In this document: positions 8,387 through 16,047 of the stretch, piece after piece
Layout of the letters: every line of letters begins with the position of its first letter
How positions within the stretch are numbered: the first letter of the stretch is position 1
From: Pseudodesulfovibrio sp. JC047
GTDB taxonomy: Bacteria > Desulfobacterota > Desulfovibrionia > Desulfovibrionales > Desulfovibrionaceae
NCBI RefSeq assembly: GCF_010468615.1
Contig: NZ_WUEH01000007.1
Location: 1-64,000, forward strand
Length of the DNA: 64,000 bases
Direction of reading: 5' to 3'
Position numbers and translations under genes: made by a program
Notes under the pieces: generated by a model
The model's input: only the letters and a program-made list of their open reading frames with translations
Databases searched by the model: none
Told to the model about the DNA's origin: nothing

Positions 8387-9409
8387 ATGGCACTGAAGGA
8401 AAATGTACTGGGCGTCATGGAAGTTGATTGCTCGGAAGGCATAAGCACCGAAGAATACAACCAGATTGACCCGGAGATTCTGGATTGTTTTCCGTATCAG
8501 GAATACCCTGTGAATCTTTTTCATTGGAAAGAAGATATCCGGGTGTTGTCTCCCGTCTATGTTGTCGGGCGCAGTGTTGATCGGCATTTACGGGCAAAAA
8601 TACGAGATTTGAGTAAAAATGGATTACTTTTTTTTTCTCGTCATCAGATTTCCCAATATTCGGAATGTCTGGCCTGCAATCTTGAAACCGCACTCAATGA
8701 TCCGAATTTGACCTGGGATGAAAAAGCCGGACTGTTCATTTGCGAGTTGGACCGCCGACAGGCCGCTTTGTACGCCCATCATTTGGGAACCTATCTTGAG
8801 GATCTTAAACAGGCCATTGAATCCTTGTGCGACTATTTGCTTCAAAGTCCACGCCGTATAGCCCGTTTGGTCAAGGATGTTCATGCGGACCTGTGCGCAG
8901 AGCGGCGCAGGATCAATGCCTCGATCATTGCTTTGGCAATTTATGTTGAATTGAATAAAGGGCGTTTGTCGCGAGGCACTTTGGAAAGAGTTGCGTTGGG
9001 TTTTTTGGTTTATGACATTGGAATGTCACATTTATCACCCCTGATGTTAGGGAAATCTCAGCAGTTTTCGACATCGGAAAAACGGACCATGCGGGAACAT
9101 CCGAACGCAGGTGTCGAGCTTTTGAAAAAATTGCATGTGACACAGGGCGAAGTTTTTGAACCGGTGATTCAGCATCACGAACGACTCAATGGAACAGGGT
9201 ATCCCGGGAAATTGAAGGGCGAACGGATCGGCCAGTTGGGACGGATTGCGGCCGTTGCGGATTCGTATTGCGCCATGATCACGGAGTGCGCCTATAGGCC
9301 AAGTATTCCACCGATCAATGCCGCCGCTGATCTTGTCACCAACGAACGTAAATACGATCAGGTGATTTGTCGGACGCTTGTTCGTTTTTTACAAACCGTT
9401 CAAAAGTGA
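8387..9409 (+). CDS. HD-GYP-related protein with degenerate metal site
   Basis: A 340-residue cytoplasmic protein. Residues 45-130 form the small alpha/beta region often found ahead of HD-GYP domains (KIRDLSKNGLLFFS, Y-containing helix, then DEKAGLF). Residues 170-330 match the HD-GYP phosphodiesterase fold: EHPNAGVELL, HHERLNGTGYPGKLKGERI at about 263-281, and IAAVADSYCAM. However, the HD pair is YD (VYDIGM, Y209-D210 instead of HDIGK), and the upstream helix has Asn where the first metal-ligand His is expected (INASIIAL). It may therefore bind c-di-GMP or a partner without hydrolysing it. The ATG at 8387 follows AAGGG closely. It is 271 bp after the adhesin-like gene and the two may act together. 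Confidence 0.82.
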   Translation: MALKENVLGVMEVDCSEGISTEEYNQIDPEILDCFPYQEYPVNLFHWKEDIRVLSPVYVVGRSVDRHLRAKIRDLSKNGLLFFSRHQISQYSECLACNLETALNDPNLTWDEKAGLFICELDRRQAALYAHHLGTYLEDLKQAIESLCDYLLQSPRRIARLVKDVHADLCAERRRINASIIALAIYVELNKGRLSRGTLERVALGFLVYDIGMSHLSPLMLGKSQQFSTSEKRTMREHPNAGVELLKKLHVTQGEVFEPVIQHHERLNGTGYPGKLKGERIGQLGRIAAVADSYCAMITECAYRPSIPPINAAADLVTNERKYDQVICRTLVRFLQTVQK

Positions 9410-9460
9410 GTGGGGGACCATTTCGATTGCCTGATGGCGCGTGGTCGTTTTTTGATGTGC

Positions 9461-9500
9461 CCAAAAGAAAAGCGGTTTCACCTTTTCGATGAAACCGCTG
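9461..9500 (-). terminator. Terminator of initiator tRNA copy 1
   Basis: On the minus strand CAGCGGTTTCATCG pairs with the GTGAAACCGCT arm, followed by TTTCTTTTGG. It lies nine bases beyond the encoded CCA of the tRNA. Confidence 0.8.
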
Positions 9501-9508
9501 AGTATCCT

Positions 9509-9585
<77 letters not shown>

Positions 9586-9600
9586 ACACGTGAGAAAGAC

Positions 9601-9629
9601 GTTCTAGGTTGATCAAGATCTTTTGTCAA
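9601..9629 (-). promoter_or_regulatory. Sigma70 promoter of initiator tRNA copy 1
   Basis: Minus strand TTGACA (9624-9629), a 17-base spacer and TAGAAC (9601-9606), about 16 bases upstream of the mature tRNA 5' end. The same pair with the same spacing is found before copies 2 and 3. Confidence 0.85.
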
Positions 9630-9635
9630 CACATT

Positions 9636-9674
9636 AAAAAGAAAAACGGTCACATCTGTTCGATGTAACCGTTT
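9636..9674 (-). terminator. Terminator of initiator tRNA copy 2
   Basis: Minus strand stem AACGGTTACATCG / AGATGTGACCGTT followed by TTTTCTTTTT, nine bases beyond the CCA of copy 2 and just upstream of the copy 1 promoter. Confidence 0.85.
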
Positions 9675-9682
9675 GATTTCTT

Positions 9683-9759
<77 letters not shown>

Positions 9760-9774
9760 ACACGTGAGAAAGAC

Positions 9775-9803
9775 GTTCTAGGTTGATCGAGATTGTTTGT
9801 CAA
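9775..9803 (-). promoter_or_regulatory. Sigma70 promoter of initiator tRNA copy 2
   Basis: Minus strand TTGACA (9798-9803), 17-base spacer, TAGAAC (9775-9780). Confidence 0.85.
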
Positions 9804-9809
9804 CATATA

Positions 9810-9850
9810 AAAATAAAAAATGGTTACACCGTTTGCCGATGTAACCATTT
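9810..9850 (-). terminator. Terminator of initiator tRNA copy 3
   Basis: Minus strand stem AAATGGTTACATCGG / GGTGTAACCATTT followed by TTTATTTTTA, nine bases past the CCA of copy 3. Confidence 0.85.
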
Positions 9851-9858
9851 GATATCTT

Positions 9859-9935
<77 letters not shown>

Positions 9936-9950
9936 ACATGTGAGAAAGAC

Positions 9951-9979
9951 GTTCTAGGAGTGTGCAGTGGTTTTGTCAA
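9951..9979 (-). promoter_or_regulatory. Sigma70 promoter of initiator tRNA copy 3
   Basis: Minus strand TTGACA (9974-9979), 17-base spacer, TAGAAC (9951-9956). The spacer bases differ from those before copies 1 and 2, while both boxes and their distance are kept. Confidence 0.85.
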
Positions 9980-10095
9980 CATCTATTCCTGCAAAATATG
10001 AAAAAAAGGGGAGGACAAGGCGAATCGGCCTTTTAATCATGAAAAACACAGCAAAAAGTTTACAACCGGCGGCGAATTCCGTACATCATCACCCT

Positions 10096-10818
10096 ATGAA
10101 CAATACAGAAAAATTTTCGGTTGTCCTGCCGGTTTTCAATGAGCAGGATAACTTGCAATCCCTTTTTGCGGAAATCCGGTCGGCAGCTGATGCGACTGGA
10201 CGGCCCTGGGAAGCGGTTTTTGTTGATGATTGCAGTACAGACAACAGCCTTTCCATCATTCGTGGGTTGGCTGATGAATATTCCGAAGTCCGGTATGTGG
10301 CCTTTGCTGAGAATCGAGGGCAGTCCGCTGCGTTTTGCGCGGGATTTGATGCCGCTGAGTCTGATATCGTTGTGACCATGGACGCAGATCTCCAGAATGA
10401 TCCCGCTGATATTCCCGACATGCTGGCTGTTTTTGGGAGCGAGTGTGAAATGGTCATCGGCTGGCGGGCCAAGCGGAAAGATACGTTTATCAAACGTATT
10501 TCCTCCAAGATCGCCAATGCGATTCGGGATGGACTCATGGATGACGGTGTGCACGACACCGGCTGTTCTCTCAAGGTTATGCGTACCGATTTGCTTCGCT
10601 CCTTGCCTCGGTTCAAGAATATGCATCGGTATTTCCCTATCCTTATGAAAATGCAGGGTGCGCGGATCAAGGAAGTGAAGGTCAACCATCGGGAACGGGC
10701 GACCGGAGTTTCTAAATATGGTACTCTGGACCGCGCAATGGCCGGAATTTACGATCTCATCGGCGTCAAGTGGCTTATCAATCGACATATTGAGTACACC
10801 GTCAAAGAGAAGAAGTAA
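10096..10818 (+). CDS. Family 2 glycosyltransferase, polyprenol-phosphate type
   Basis: A 240-residue GT2 enzyme of the dolichol-phosphate-mannose synthase/ArnC type, which moves a sugar from a nucleotide donor to a polyprenyl phosphate at the inner face of the membrane. Visible: VVLPVFNEQ and the nucleotide-binding VFVDDCSTDNS, then the DXD-like VTMDADLQNDP, GWRAKRKDTF and the acceptor-side block DTGCSLKVMR. There is no C-terminal pair of membrane helices, as in the short DPM1 form. The start is uncertain: ATG at 10096 (MNNTEKF) is used, ATG at 10039 would add 19 residues; neither has a clear ribosome site. It is followed four bases later by a LAB_N membrane protein and then a VTT protein, which suggests lipid-linked sugar transfer for lipid A or another envelope glycan. 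Confidence 0.88.
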   Translation: MNNTEKFSVVLPVFNEQDNLQSLFAEIRSAADATGRPWEAVFVDDCSTDNSLSIIRGLADEYSEVRYVAFAENRGQSAAFCAGFDAAESDIVVTMDADLQNDPADIPDMLAVFGSECEMVIGWRAKRKDTFIKRISSKIANAIRDGLMDDGVHDTGCSLKVMRTDLLRSLPRFKNMHRYFPILMKMQGARIKEVKVNHRERATGVSKYGTLDRAMAGIYDLIGVKWLINRHIEYTVKEKK

Positions 10819-10821
10819 TCG

Positions 10822-11088
10822 ATGCAACTGCCCGCCTATTGGTGGCTTTTGGCCCTCGTTGTTTTGGTACAGGGGGCTTTTTTCGTTTTTCTTTTATGGC
10901 GACGGATTCAGCGACGCGTTGTTTCCCCGTTTGGTCGTCCGAGCCTGATGGTATTGCTGGTGTCAGGCGTGGCTGGCTTGGTGTATGGTGTTGTACAGCG
11001 TGATCCCGTGTTCTGTCTTGGACAAGGGTGTGTGTTGATCCTTTTTTATCTGCTTCAACGGCAAGGTTATGACCAAAGAAATTCATAA
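10822..11088 (+). CDS. Small LAB_N-domain membrane protein
   Basis: An 88-residue membrane protein with about three hydrophobic segments (residues 5-25, 42-58 and 68-82). The motif RDPVFCLGQGCVLILFYLL matches the lipid A biosynthesis N-terminal (LAB_N) domain, whose consensus contains DPVFILGQ followed by Y-RNL. LAB_N is best known fused to LpxB in some bacteria or as a stand-alone partner of GT2 enzymes. It starts three bases after the glycosyltransferase stop and overlaps the next gene by 20 bases, so the three genes form one translation-coupled unit. Its biochemical role is not known to me; it may anchor or present the lipid acceptor for the GT2 enzyme. Confidence 0.82.
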   Translation: MQLPAYWWLLALVVLVQGAFFVFLLWRRIQRRVVSPFGRPSLMVLLVSGVAGLVYGVVQRDPVFCLGQGCVLILFYLLQRQGYDQRNS

Positions 11089-11785
11089 AACAACGATGAA
11101 AAGCATGAAATCCTTGGCAAAAGGCCTCGTCATGCTGGCTGGACTCGGCGTGGCCGTGTATCTTTCCCGGGCCATCGGGTTGGGAGATATGCTGTCCAAT
11201 ACCCAGTGGTTCAACGAACATATCCTCGGGACAGGACCGCTTTCTATTGTGATTTTTCTCGGAGTCGGAGCCGCTTTTACTGCGGTGGGTCTCCCCCGAC
11301 AGCTTGTTGGCTTTCTTGGGGGATTTGCTTTTGGCGTGATGACCGGGACACTGCTCGCGACGATTGGATCTGGCTTGGGATGTGCGATTGCCGCAGTGTA
11401 CGCCCGGATGGGCGGACGAGAACTCGTGCAACGAAAGTTGGGGCATCGGACTGAAAAGGTGAACCGTTTCCTGCAACACGAGCCGTTCAATACCGCTTTG
11501 GCGATTCGACTTTTCCCTTTGGGCAGCAATCTGGTGACCAATCTGGCCGCCGGTATCAGTTCCATTCCGCTTATTCCCTTTATTCTGGGGTCCACTTTGG
11601 GCTATATCCCCCAAAATTTCATCTTTGCGTTGTTCGGAGCGGGAATGAATCGGGAATCCACCATGGGCGTGGCTGTGTCTGTGGGAATGAGTATTGTACT
11701 TTTCGTGGTGTCCGGATGGTTGGGAATTCGTGTGTACAATCGGTACCGGAAAGAAGCCAAGTCGTTGGTTGAATCCGATTCCTAA
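11069..11785 (+). CDS. TVP38/TMEM64 (VTT/DedA-like) membrane protein
   Basis: A 238-residue integral membrane protein of the VTT family (relatives: YdjZ, DedA). It has about six hydrophobic segments, with the VTT core at about residues 70-190: FTAVGLPRQLVGFLGGFAFG, GSGLGCAIAAVYARMGGREL and the conserved R-L-P region AIRLFPLGSNLVTNLAAG. Family members have been linked to lipid scrambling and to undecaprenyl-phosphate recycling. The start at 11069 lies inside the end of the LAB_N gene; ATG at 11096 is an alternative. Its stop overlaps the stop of the convergent PAP2 gene by four bases. Context suggests recycling or flipping of the lipid carrier used by the GT2 enzyme, an inference. Confidence 0.85.
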   Translation: MTKEIHKTTMKSMKSLAKGLVMLAGLGVAVYLSRAIGLGDMLSNTQWFNEHILGTGPLSIVIFLGVGAAFTAVGLPRQLVGFLGGFAFGVMTGTLLATIGSGLGCAIAAVYARMGGRELVQRKLGHRTEKVNRFLQHEPFNTALAIRLFPLGSNLVTNLAAGISSIPLIPFILGSTLGYIPQNFIFALFGAGMNRESTMGVAVSVGMSIVLFVVSGWLGIRVYNRYRKEAKSLVESDS

Positions 11786-12378
11786 CCAATGTGAGACTGA
11801 AAATATCGTCGGTGGATCGATTCCCAGACGAGCCAGACCAGACCGGCAACGACCACTCCTGTGAGCCAGCCAGCCATGACGTCGGTGGGGTAATGTTTTC
11901 CTAGATAGACCCGGGAATAGCCGACCACGAGCGGAAGCAAGAGTGGCCATTTTTTCAATGCTGGCCAGAGCAGCATGGCCAACAGCGCCAGGCTCATGGT
12001 ATTGGCGCAATGGGCGGACGGGTACGATGTCCCTCGTTCCTTGGTCTGAATGAAATTGGCCGGGCGGGTCTGCCATGCGCCGTCTTCGACAAAGTTGGTA
12101 CCGGCAATGGCATTGAGTGGCCGGACTCGTGAAACATCAGCTTTAATGATTTTTGTTGAAAAATCAGCCATCCCCATGGCCACGAAAAGAATGATGAAAT
12201 AGATGCCGTGTTTTTTGCCGCCCTTGAATAAGGCAAAGACAATGGCTATCCCCAGAAGGATCAAAAGAACGGCCATGGACGAGAAAATAGGCATGAGGAC
12301 GTCAAGAATTTCGAGTCGCCATTGCTGATTAATGAGAAGAAAAAGATGCAGATCAAAAGGTAGAGTTGAAAAAAACAT
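11782..12378 (-). CDS. PAP2-family membrane lipid phosphatase
   Basis: A 198-residue membrane phosphatase with about five or six helices. The three catalytic blocks of the PAP2 superfamily are all present: KADVSRVRP, YPSAHCAN with the catalytic His, and SRVYLGKHYPTDV with the nucleophile-activating His. Members remove phosphate from phosphatidate, undecaprenyl pyrophosphate or lipid A. GGGAG four bases before the ATG at 12378 supports the start. It converges with the GT2/LAB_N/VTT operon, and its substrate is most plausibly a polyprenyl or lipid A phosphate of the same pathway, but the sequence alone does not decide it. Confidence 0.92.
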   Translation of the reverse strand: MFFSTLPFDLHLFLLINQQWRLEILDVLMPIFSSMAVLLILLGIAIVFALFKGGKKHGIYFIILFVAMGMADFSTKIIKADVSRVRPLNAIAGTNFVEDGAWQTRPANFIQTKERGTSYPSAHCANTMSLALLAMLLWPALKKWPLLLPLVVGYSRVYLGKHYPTDVMAGWLTGVVVAGLVWLVWESIHRRYFQSHIG

Positions 12379-12474
12379 GATGCTCCCGTTGCGTTTTTGA
12401 TTGTATAGCCTGCTTTATCCCACGGGGCAATCGTGCGGGAGAGCAAACCCCCTAAAAATCGGACACATATTTTT

Positions 12475-13605
12475 ATGACACCATCTTTCACTCCAGCCCG
12501 ATTGGCTGTGACAATGCCGAAATTGAGTCGCTATGGCGGCGCGGAAGCCTTTGCCTGGCGATTAAGTGAAGCCTTGGCGGCACGCGGGCATCACGTTGAT
12601 TTCATTTGCGCACGCTGTGATGGCGAACCTCCCGAAGGCGTCAATCCCGTTGTTCTTGGCCGTTTTGGTGGGTTTCGGTTTATCAAGGTCCTGTGGTTTG
12701 CCTATGCCTCCGAAAAAGCGCGGCGCAAAGGCGCATATGATCTGGTCTTTGGTATGGGCAAAACCGTGCATCAGGATATTCTGCGGATTGGTGGTGGGCC
12801 GCAATCCAAGTTCTGGGAGCTTTCTCAACACGCTTGGCCCAAAGGATTTGCCCGGTCATTCAAGATGTTGCGTCGCCGATGTGCTCCGGCCAACTGGGCC
12901 ATCCACTGTCTCGACAAGGCGCGTATGCGTAAAACACCGCGTATTGTGGCTGTGTCCCATCTGGTTCGGGAGTGGATCGTTGAAGCGCATCCTCATTTGA
13001 ACTCAAACGATATCGATATTATTTACAATCGCCCCGACTTATCCCGTTTTTCTCCCATCGGCGAGCAGGGGCGGATTCGTTTGCGTGCTGCATCGGGAAT
13101 CAAGGACGGGCAAATCGTCATTGCCACAGCAGCCACCAATTTTGCTTTGAAAGGAATTAGACATCTCATTGCCATGTTGGCTTTATTGCCTGAAAAATAC
13201 GTTTTGCATGTCGCTGGTGGACGCAAGCCAGACAAGTACATTCGGCAAGCCAAGGCGCTTGGTGTGGACCATCGGGTTCGTTTTCTGGGACGGGTGGATG
13301 ACATGCCTGCCTTTTACCGTGCCGCAGATATTTTCATTCTCGCCACGTTTTATGATGCCTGTTCAAATGCCGTGCTCGAAGCCATGGCCTGCGGATGTCG
13401 GGCGTTGTCCAGTCGTCTGAATGGCAGTGCCTATTTCCTTCCCGAAAAATGGATTTTTCCTGATCCGGCAGATGTGCCCGCCATGGCCAAGCTCGTTCAA
13501 CGTGTCGCCAAAGAAGAACGGCCTGGCCCGCTCGAATGGCCACAGGATGTCGTGTCCGGTTTGGAACCCTACATCGAAATGATAGAGGACTCGATCTCTC
13601 GTTGA
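12475..13605 (+). CDS. Family 4 glycosyltransferase, LPS-type
   Basis: A 376-residue GT-B enzyme resembling LPS core glycosyltransferases such as WaaG. The N-terminal domain opens with the acceptor-side glycine block LSRYGGAEAFAWRL; the C-terminal domain holds KGIRHLI, VRFLGRVDDMPAFYRAADIFIL and the donor-binding acidic motif DACSNAVLEAMACG, equivalent to the E-x7-E motif. It is soluble or peripherally membrane-bound. The ATG at 12475 is the most natural start although the ribosome site is weak; a GTG at 12433 would add 14 residues. It is divergent from the PAP2 gene and followed by a hairpin repeat. The sugar and acceptor cannot be read from the sequence. Confidence 0.9.
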   Translation: MTPSFTPARLAVTMPKLSRYGGAEAFAWRLSEALAARGHHVDFICARCDGEPPEGVNPVVLGRFGGFRFIKVLWFAYASEKARRKGAYDLVFGMGKTVHQDILRIGGGPQSKFWELSQHAWPKGFARSFKMLRRRCAPANWAIHCLDKARMRKTPRIVAVSHLVREWIVEAHPHLNSNDIDIIYNRPDLSRFSPIGEQGRIRLRAASGIKDGQIVIATAATNFALKGIRHLIAMLALLPEKYVLHVAGGRKPDKYIRQAKALGVDHRVRFLGRVDDMPAFYRAADIFILATFYDACSNAVLEAMACGCRALSSRLNGSAYFLPEKWIFPDPADVPAMAKLVQRVAKEERPGPLEWPQDVVSGLEPYIEMIEDSISR

Positions 13606-13612
13606 ATGTGGT

Positions 13613-14201
13613 GTGAATGCCTTCGGCGACTGGGGGAAAGGGAGAGACAAACCCTTAGAAAAGGGCTTTTTCTCTCCCTTTCCCCCAGACCCCCTATCTC
13701 TCTCTTTTCCTAAACTTTTTATGTGCCTTCGGCAGATGTGTACGTCCGCGTGATGGCACGGCTGTCGTCTGGGGTATGGGATGTGGGATGCCTCCGGCGG
13801 CCAGAGGGGAACCTCTTGAAAGAGGTTCCCCTCTGGACTCCCTTCCAGAACTTTTTGTCGCGCCTTCGGCGAGGCTTCACGACATTCATTGAGTGGGATT
13901 GAAGAAGGAGGAGGGATATGAAAGAGGGGATGGGTAAAGAAATAAGAAAGAAGAGGGGGAGAGTTACAGACTCAAGAGCCCCTTGCAGAAGATGTATTTT
14001 TCAAAATTCTTCAAAAAAGTCTGTAAAAAATGCAATTTTTTACAACGTCCTCCCAAGAGCCGCACGAACTCACGCTGCCGACAGCTTCGAGCGAAGCGAG
14101 CGACAAAAAGTTTCGGGGAGTCCAAAGGCCCCTTTTCAAAGGGGCCTTTGGCAGGTCCAGGACAGCGTCCTGGTCTCACCGAAGGTGACCCCGGTAGGGG
14201 G
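13613..14201 (+). repeat. Interspersed hairpin repeat, copy 2 (modules C-B-linker-A)
   Basis: A roughly 590-base element occupying the whole gap between convergent genes. Module C (13619-13737): CTGGGGGAAAGGGAGAG and its inverse CTCTCCCTTTCCCCCAG around an inner hairpin, then ACTTTTTATGTGCCTTCGGCA. Module B (13790-13875): palindrome CCAGAGGGGAACCTCTT / AAGAGGTTCCCCTCTGG, then ACTCCCTTCCAGAACTTTTT and GCGCCTTCGGCG. Linker with TTTTTTACAACG. Module A (about 14061-14198) inverted: CGAGCGAAGCGAGCG, the palindrome CCAAAGGCCCCTTT / AAAGGGGCCTTTGG and GGACAGCGTCC. It ends one base before the next stop codon. Confidence 0.92.
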
Positions 14202-15155
14202 TTATTTTAATGCTTTGAGGCGGGGCTTGAAATAATGAATGGTTTTTTCGAGTCCGTTTTCGAGGGTCGTCTGTGGTGCCCAGTCGATGGCTTTTTGTGC
14301 GAGTTGAATGTCTGGGCATCGCTGCATCGGGTCATCCATGGGCAGGGGATCGAATTCGATACGGGATGACGAGTGTGTCATTGTGATAATTGTTTCAGCG
14401 AGTTGAAGGATGGTGAACTCAACGGGGTTTCCCAGATTCATGGGACCGGTGAAGGTGTCGGGCGTTTCGTTCATGAATCGGATCATGCCTTCGATGAGAT
14501 CGTCAACATAGCAGAAACTGCGGGTTTGTGCGCCGTCGCCGTAGACCGTGATGTTCTCGTTGCGCAGGGCCTGGATGATAAAATTGGAGACAACGCGCCC
14601 ATCGTTCATGGCCATTCGAGGGCCGTATGTATTGAAGATGCGGCCGACCTTGATTCGAAGCCCATGTTGCCGGTTGTAGTCGAAGAAAAGGGTTTCGGCA
14701 CAACGCTTGCCTTCGTCATAGCAGGACCGGACTCCGTTGGGGTTGACGTTACCCCAGTAGCTTTCGGGTTGCGGATGTATTTTGGGATCGCCGTAGACTT
14801 CGCTGGTCGAGGCTTGGAAAATTTTGGCTTTGATTCGTTTCGCCAGCCCGAGCATGTTGATGGCACCGTGAACGCTGGTCTTGGTGGTCTGTACCGGATC
14901 GAATTGATAGTGAATGGGGGAGGCCGGACACGCGAGATTGTAGATTTCGTCAACTTCGACATAGAGCGGAAAGGTGACGTCGTGCCGAATGATTTCGAAA
15001 TACGGGTTGTCGATCAGATGAAGAATGTTGCCCTTGTTGCCGGTGAAAAAATTGTCCAAACAGAGCACTTCATGCCCCATTTCGAGCAGTCGTTCGCAGA
15101 GATGCGAGCCGAGAAATCCAGAGCCTCCGGTAACAAGCACACGTTTTTTCTTCAT
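14202..15155 (-). CDS. UDP-glucuronate decarboxylase (UDP-xylose synthase type)
   Basis: A 317-residue extended short-chain dehydrogenase that makes UDP-xylose (or the 4-keto pentose) from UDP-glucuronate using bound NAD. Visible: NAD loop GGSGFLGSH at residues 10-18, [29 protein letters not shown], which is characteristic of UXS, the catalytic region STSEVYGDP with Y-x3-K as [11 protein letters not shown], and [11 protein letters not shown]. Length is usual for bacterial UXS. The start [11 protein letters not shown] at 15155 is chosen because Rossmann folds begin this way; the reading frame extends 12 residues upstream. It ends one base from repeat copy 2. The product probably feeds envelope or LPS glycan synthesis by the neighbouring glycosyltransferases. 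Confidence 0.93.
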   Translation of the reverse strand: MKKKRVLVTGGSGFLGSHLCERLLEMGHEVLCLDNFFTGNKGNILHLIDNPYFEIIRHDVTFPLYVEVDEIYNLACPASPIHYQFDPVQTTKTSVHGAINMLGLAKRIKAKIFQASTSEVYGDPKIHPQPESYWGNVNPNGVRSCYDEGKRCAETLFFDYNRQHGLRIKVGRIFNTYGPRMAMNDGRVVSNFIIQALRNENITVYGDGAQTRSFCYVDDLIEGMIRFMNETPDTFTGPMNLGNPVEFTILQLAETIITMTHSSSRIEFDPLPMDDPMQRCPDIQLAQKAIDWAPQTTLENGLEKTIHYFKPRLKALK

Positions 15156-15328
15156 GGCCCGAGGAATACAATGGCGCGTACCATTCGTCAATGGGCACCC
15201 GTGTTTTTCCTGTGAAGGATGGTGTTTGTTGTTGAAAAAAAAGTTGAATGGTGCAAACAGTTGGGGGAAGTTCGGAGAACGTGCGTGAATACAGAATTTT
15301 GAATAAAGCCGTATGGCAGGTAGCGATA

Positions 15329-16039
15329 ATGAAAGTACAGGTTGTTGAGTGTCTCAGTGGAATGAAACGGGCCAAGGGATTGATTGTTGTTATTGACGTC
15401 TTCCGATCGAGCACGGTCGGCTGTTTCATCGTGAATAATGGTGCCCGGGAATATCTGGCAACTGAGCGTCTTGAATTGGCGCGCGAAATTGCTGCTGCGC
15501 GGAATGGCAAGGTGGTCGGAGAACGGGTTGATGTGCCTGTCAGGGAATTTGATTATGGCAATTCGCCGACCCTGTTTGAGAATCTGAACCTTGAGGCGGA
15601 AACGCTTGTTCACTCGACCAACGCGGGAACGCGGGGGATTGTTTTGGCCTGTGCTCAGGGGGACGAGGTGCTGACTGGTTCTTTTGTCAATGCGGCGGCA
15701 GTCGTGAAGCATATTCGCCGCAGAGAACCGGAAATCGTGACCTTGGTGGCCATGGGAACAGGTGGAACCATGCGGGCGCAGGAAGACATGATGTGCGCCA
15801 TGTATATCAAGAATGAACTGGAAGCGTATCCTAACAGTTTTAAAACTCTGAAAAAGTTTTTGGCGGATGTGGATAGTTCTCGTAAGTTTTTTGATGAAGA
15901 ACGACTTGATGCGCCTGAATCGGACTTTGACCTGTGTATGGATTTGGACAGGTTTGATTTTGTTTTGAAAGCCGAAGTCGTTCAGGAAGGATGTGTCCGG
16001 TTGCAGAGAATAGACAGTGATTCAGGAGAAAAGGCATAG
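15329..16039 (+). CDS. comB: ComB-family protein (2-phosphosulfolactate phosphatase-like)
   Basis: A 236-residue protein of the ComB family. ComB removes phosphate from 2-phosphosulfolactate in coenzyme M synthesis. Family blocks seen: [13 protein letters not shown] near the start, [26 protein letters not shown] and [13 protein letters not shown]. The ATG at 15329 is preferred over the upstream TTG-type extension because the conserved domain starts right after it; AGGTAG lies upstream. Its neighbours are a divergent UXS gene and, eight bases downstream, a REC-PAS-GGDEF protein in the same direction. No comA, comC or other coenzyme M gene is nearby, so the true substrate may be another small phosphorylated acid, perhaps in sulfolactate turnover. 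Confidence 0.85.
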   Translation: MKVQVVECLSGMKRAKGLIVVIDVFRSSTVGCFIVNNGAREYLATERLELAREIAAARNGKVVGERVDVPVREFDYGNSPTLFENLNLEAETLVHSTNAGTRGIVLACAQGDEVLTGSFVNAAAVVKHIRRREPEIVTLVAMGTGGTMRAQEDMMCAMYIKNELEAYPNSFKTLKKFLADVDSSRKFFDEERLDAPESDFDLCMDLDRFDFVLKAEVVQEGCVRLQRIDSDSGEKA

Positions 16040-16047
16040 GTATTCCC

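Noticed and set aside
8130-8396. An 88-codon plus frame (and a minus frame) between the adhesin-like and HD-GYP-like genes.
   Set aside because: Starts with TTG, no ribosome site, Phe/Trp/Val-rich low-complexity product from T-runs. The 271-base gap is treated as non-coding.
10802-12076. A 424-codon minus-strand frame across LAB_N, VTT and PAP2.
   Set aside because: Overlaps three better supported genes; composition is His/Ser/Gln-rich shadow-like.
13983-14210. A 75-codon frame inside repeat copy 2 whose product resembles a frame in copy 1 (5640-5864, minus strand).
   Set aside because: The similarity follows from the DNA repeat itself. The frame starts with TTG, is rich in Lys/Gly/Pro from palindromes, and is interrupted by a stop in copy 3, so protein-level selection is unlikely.
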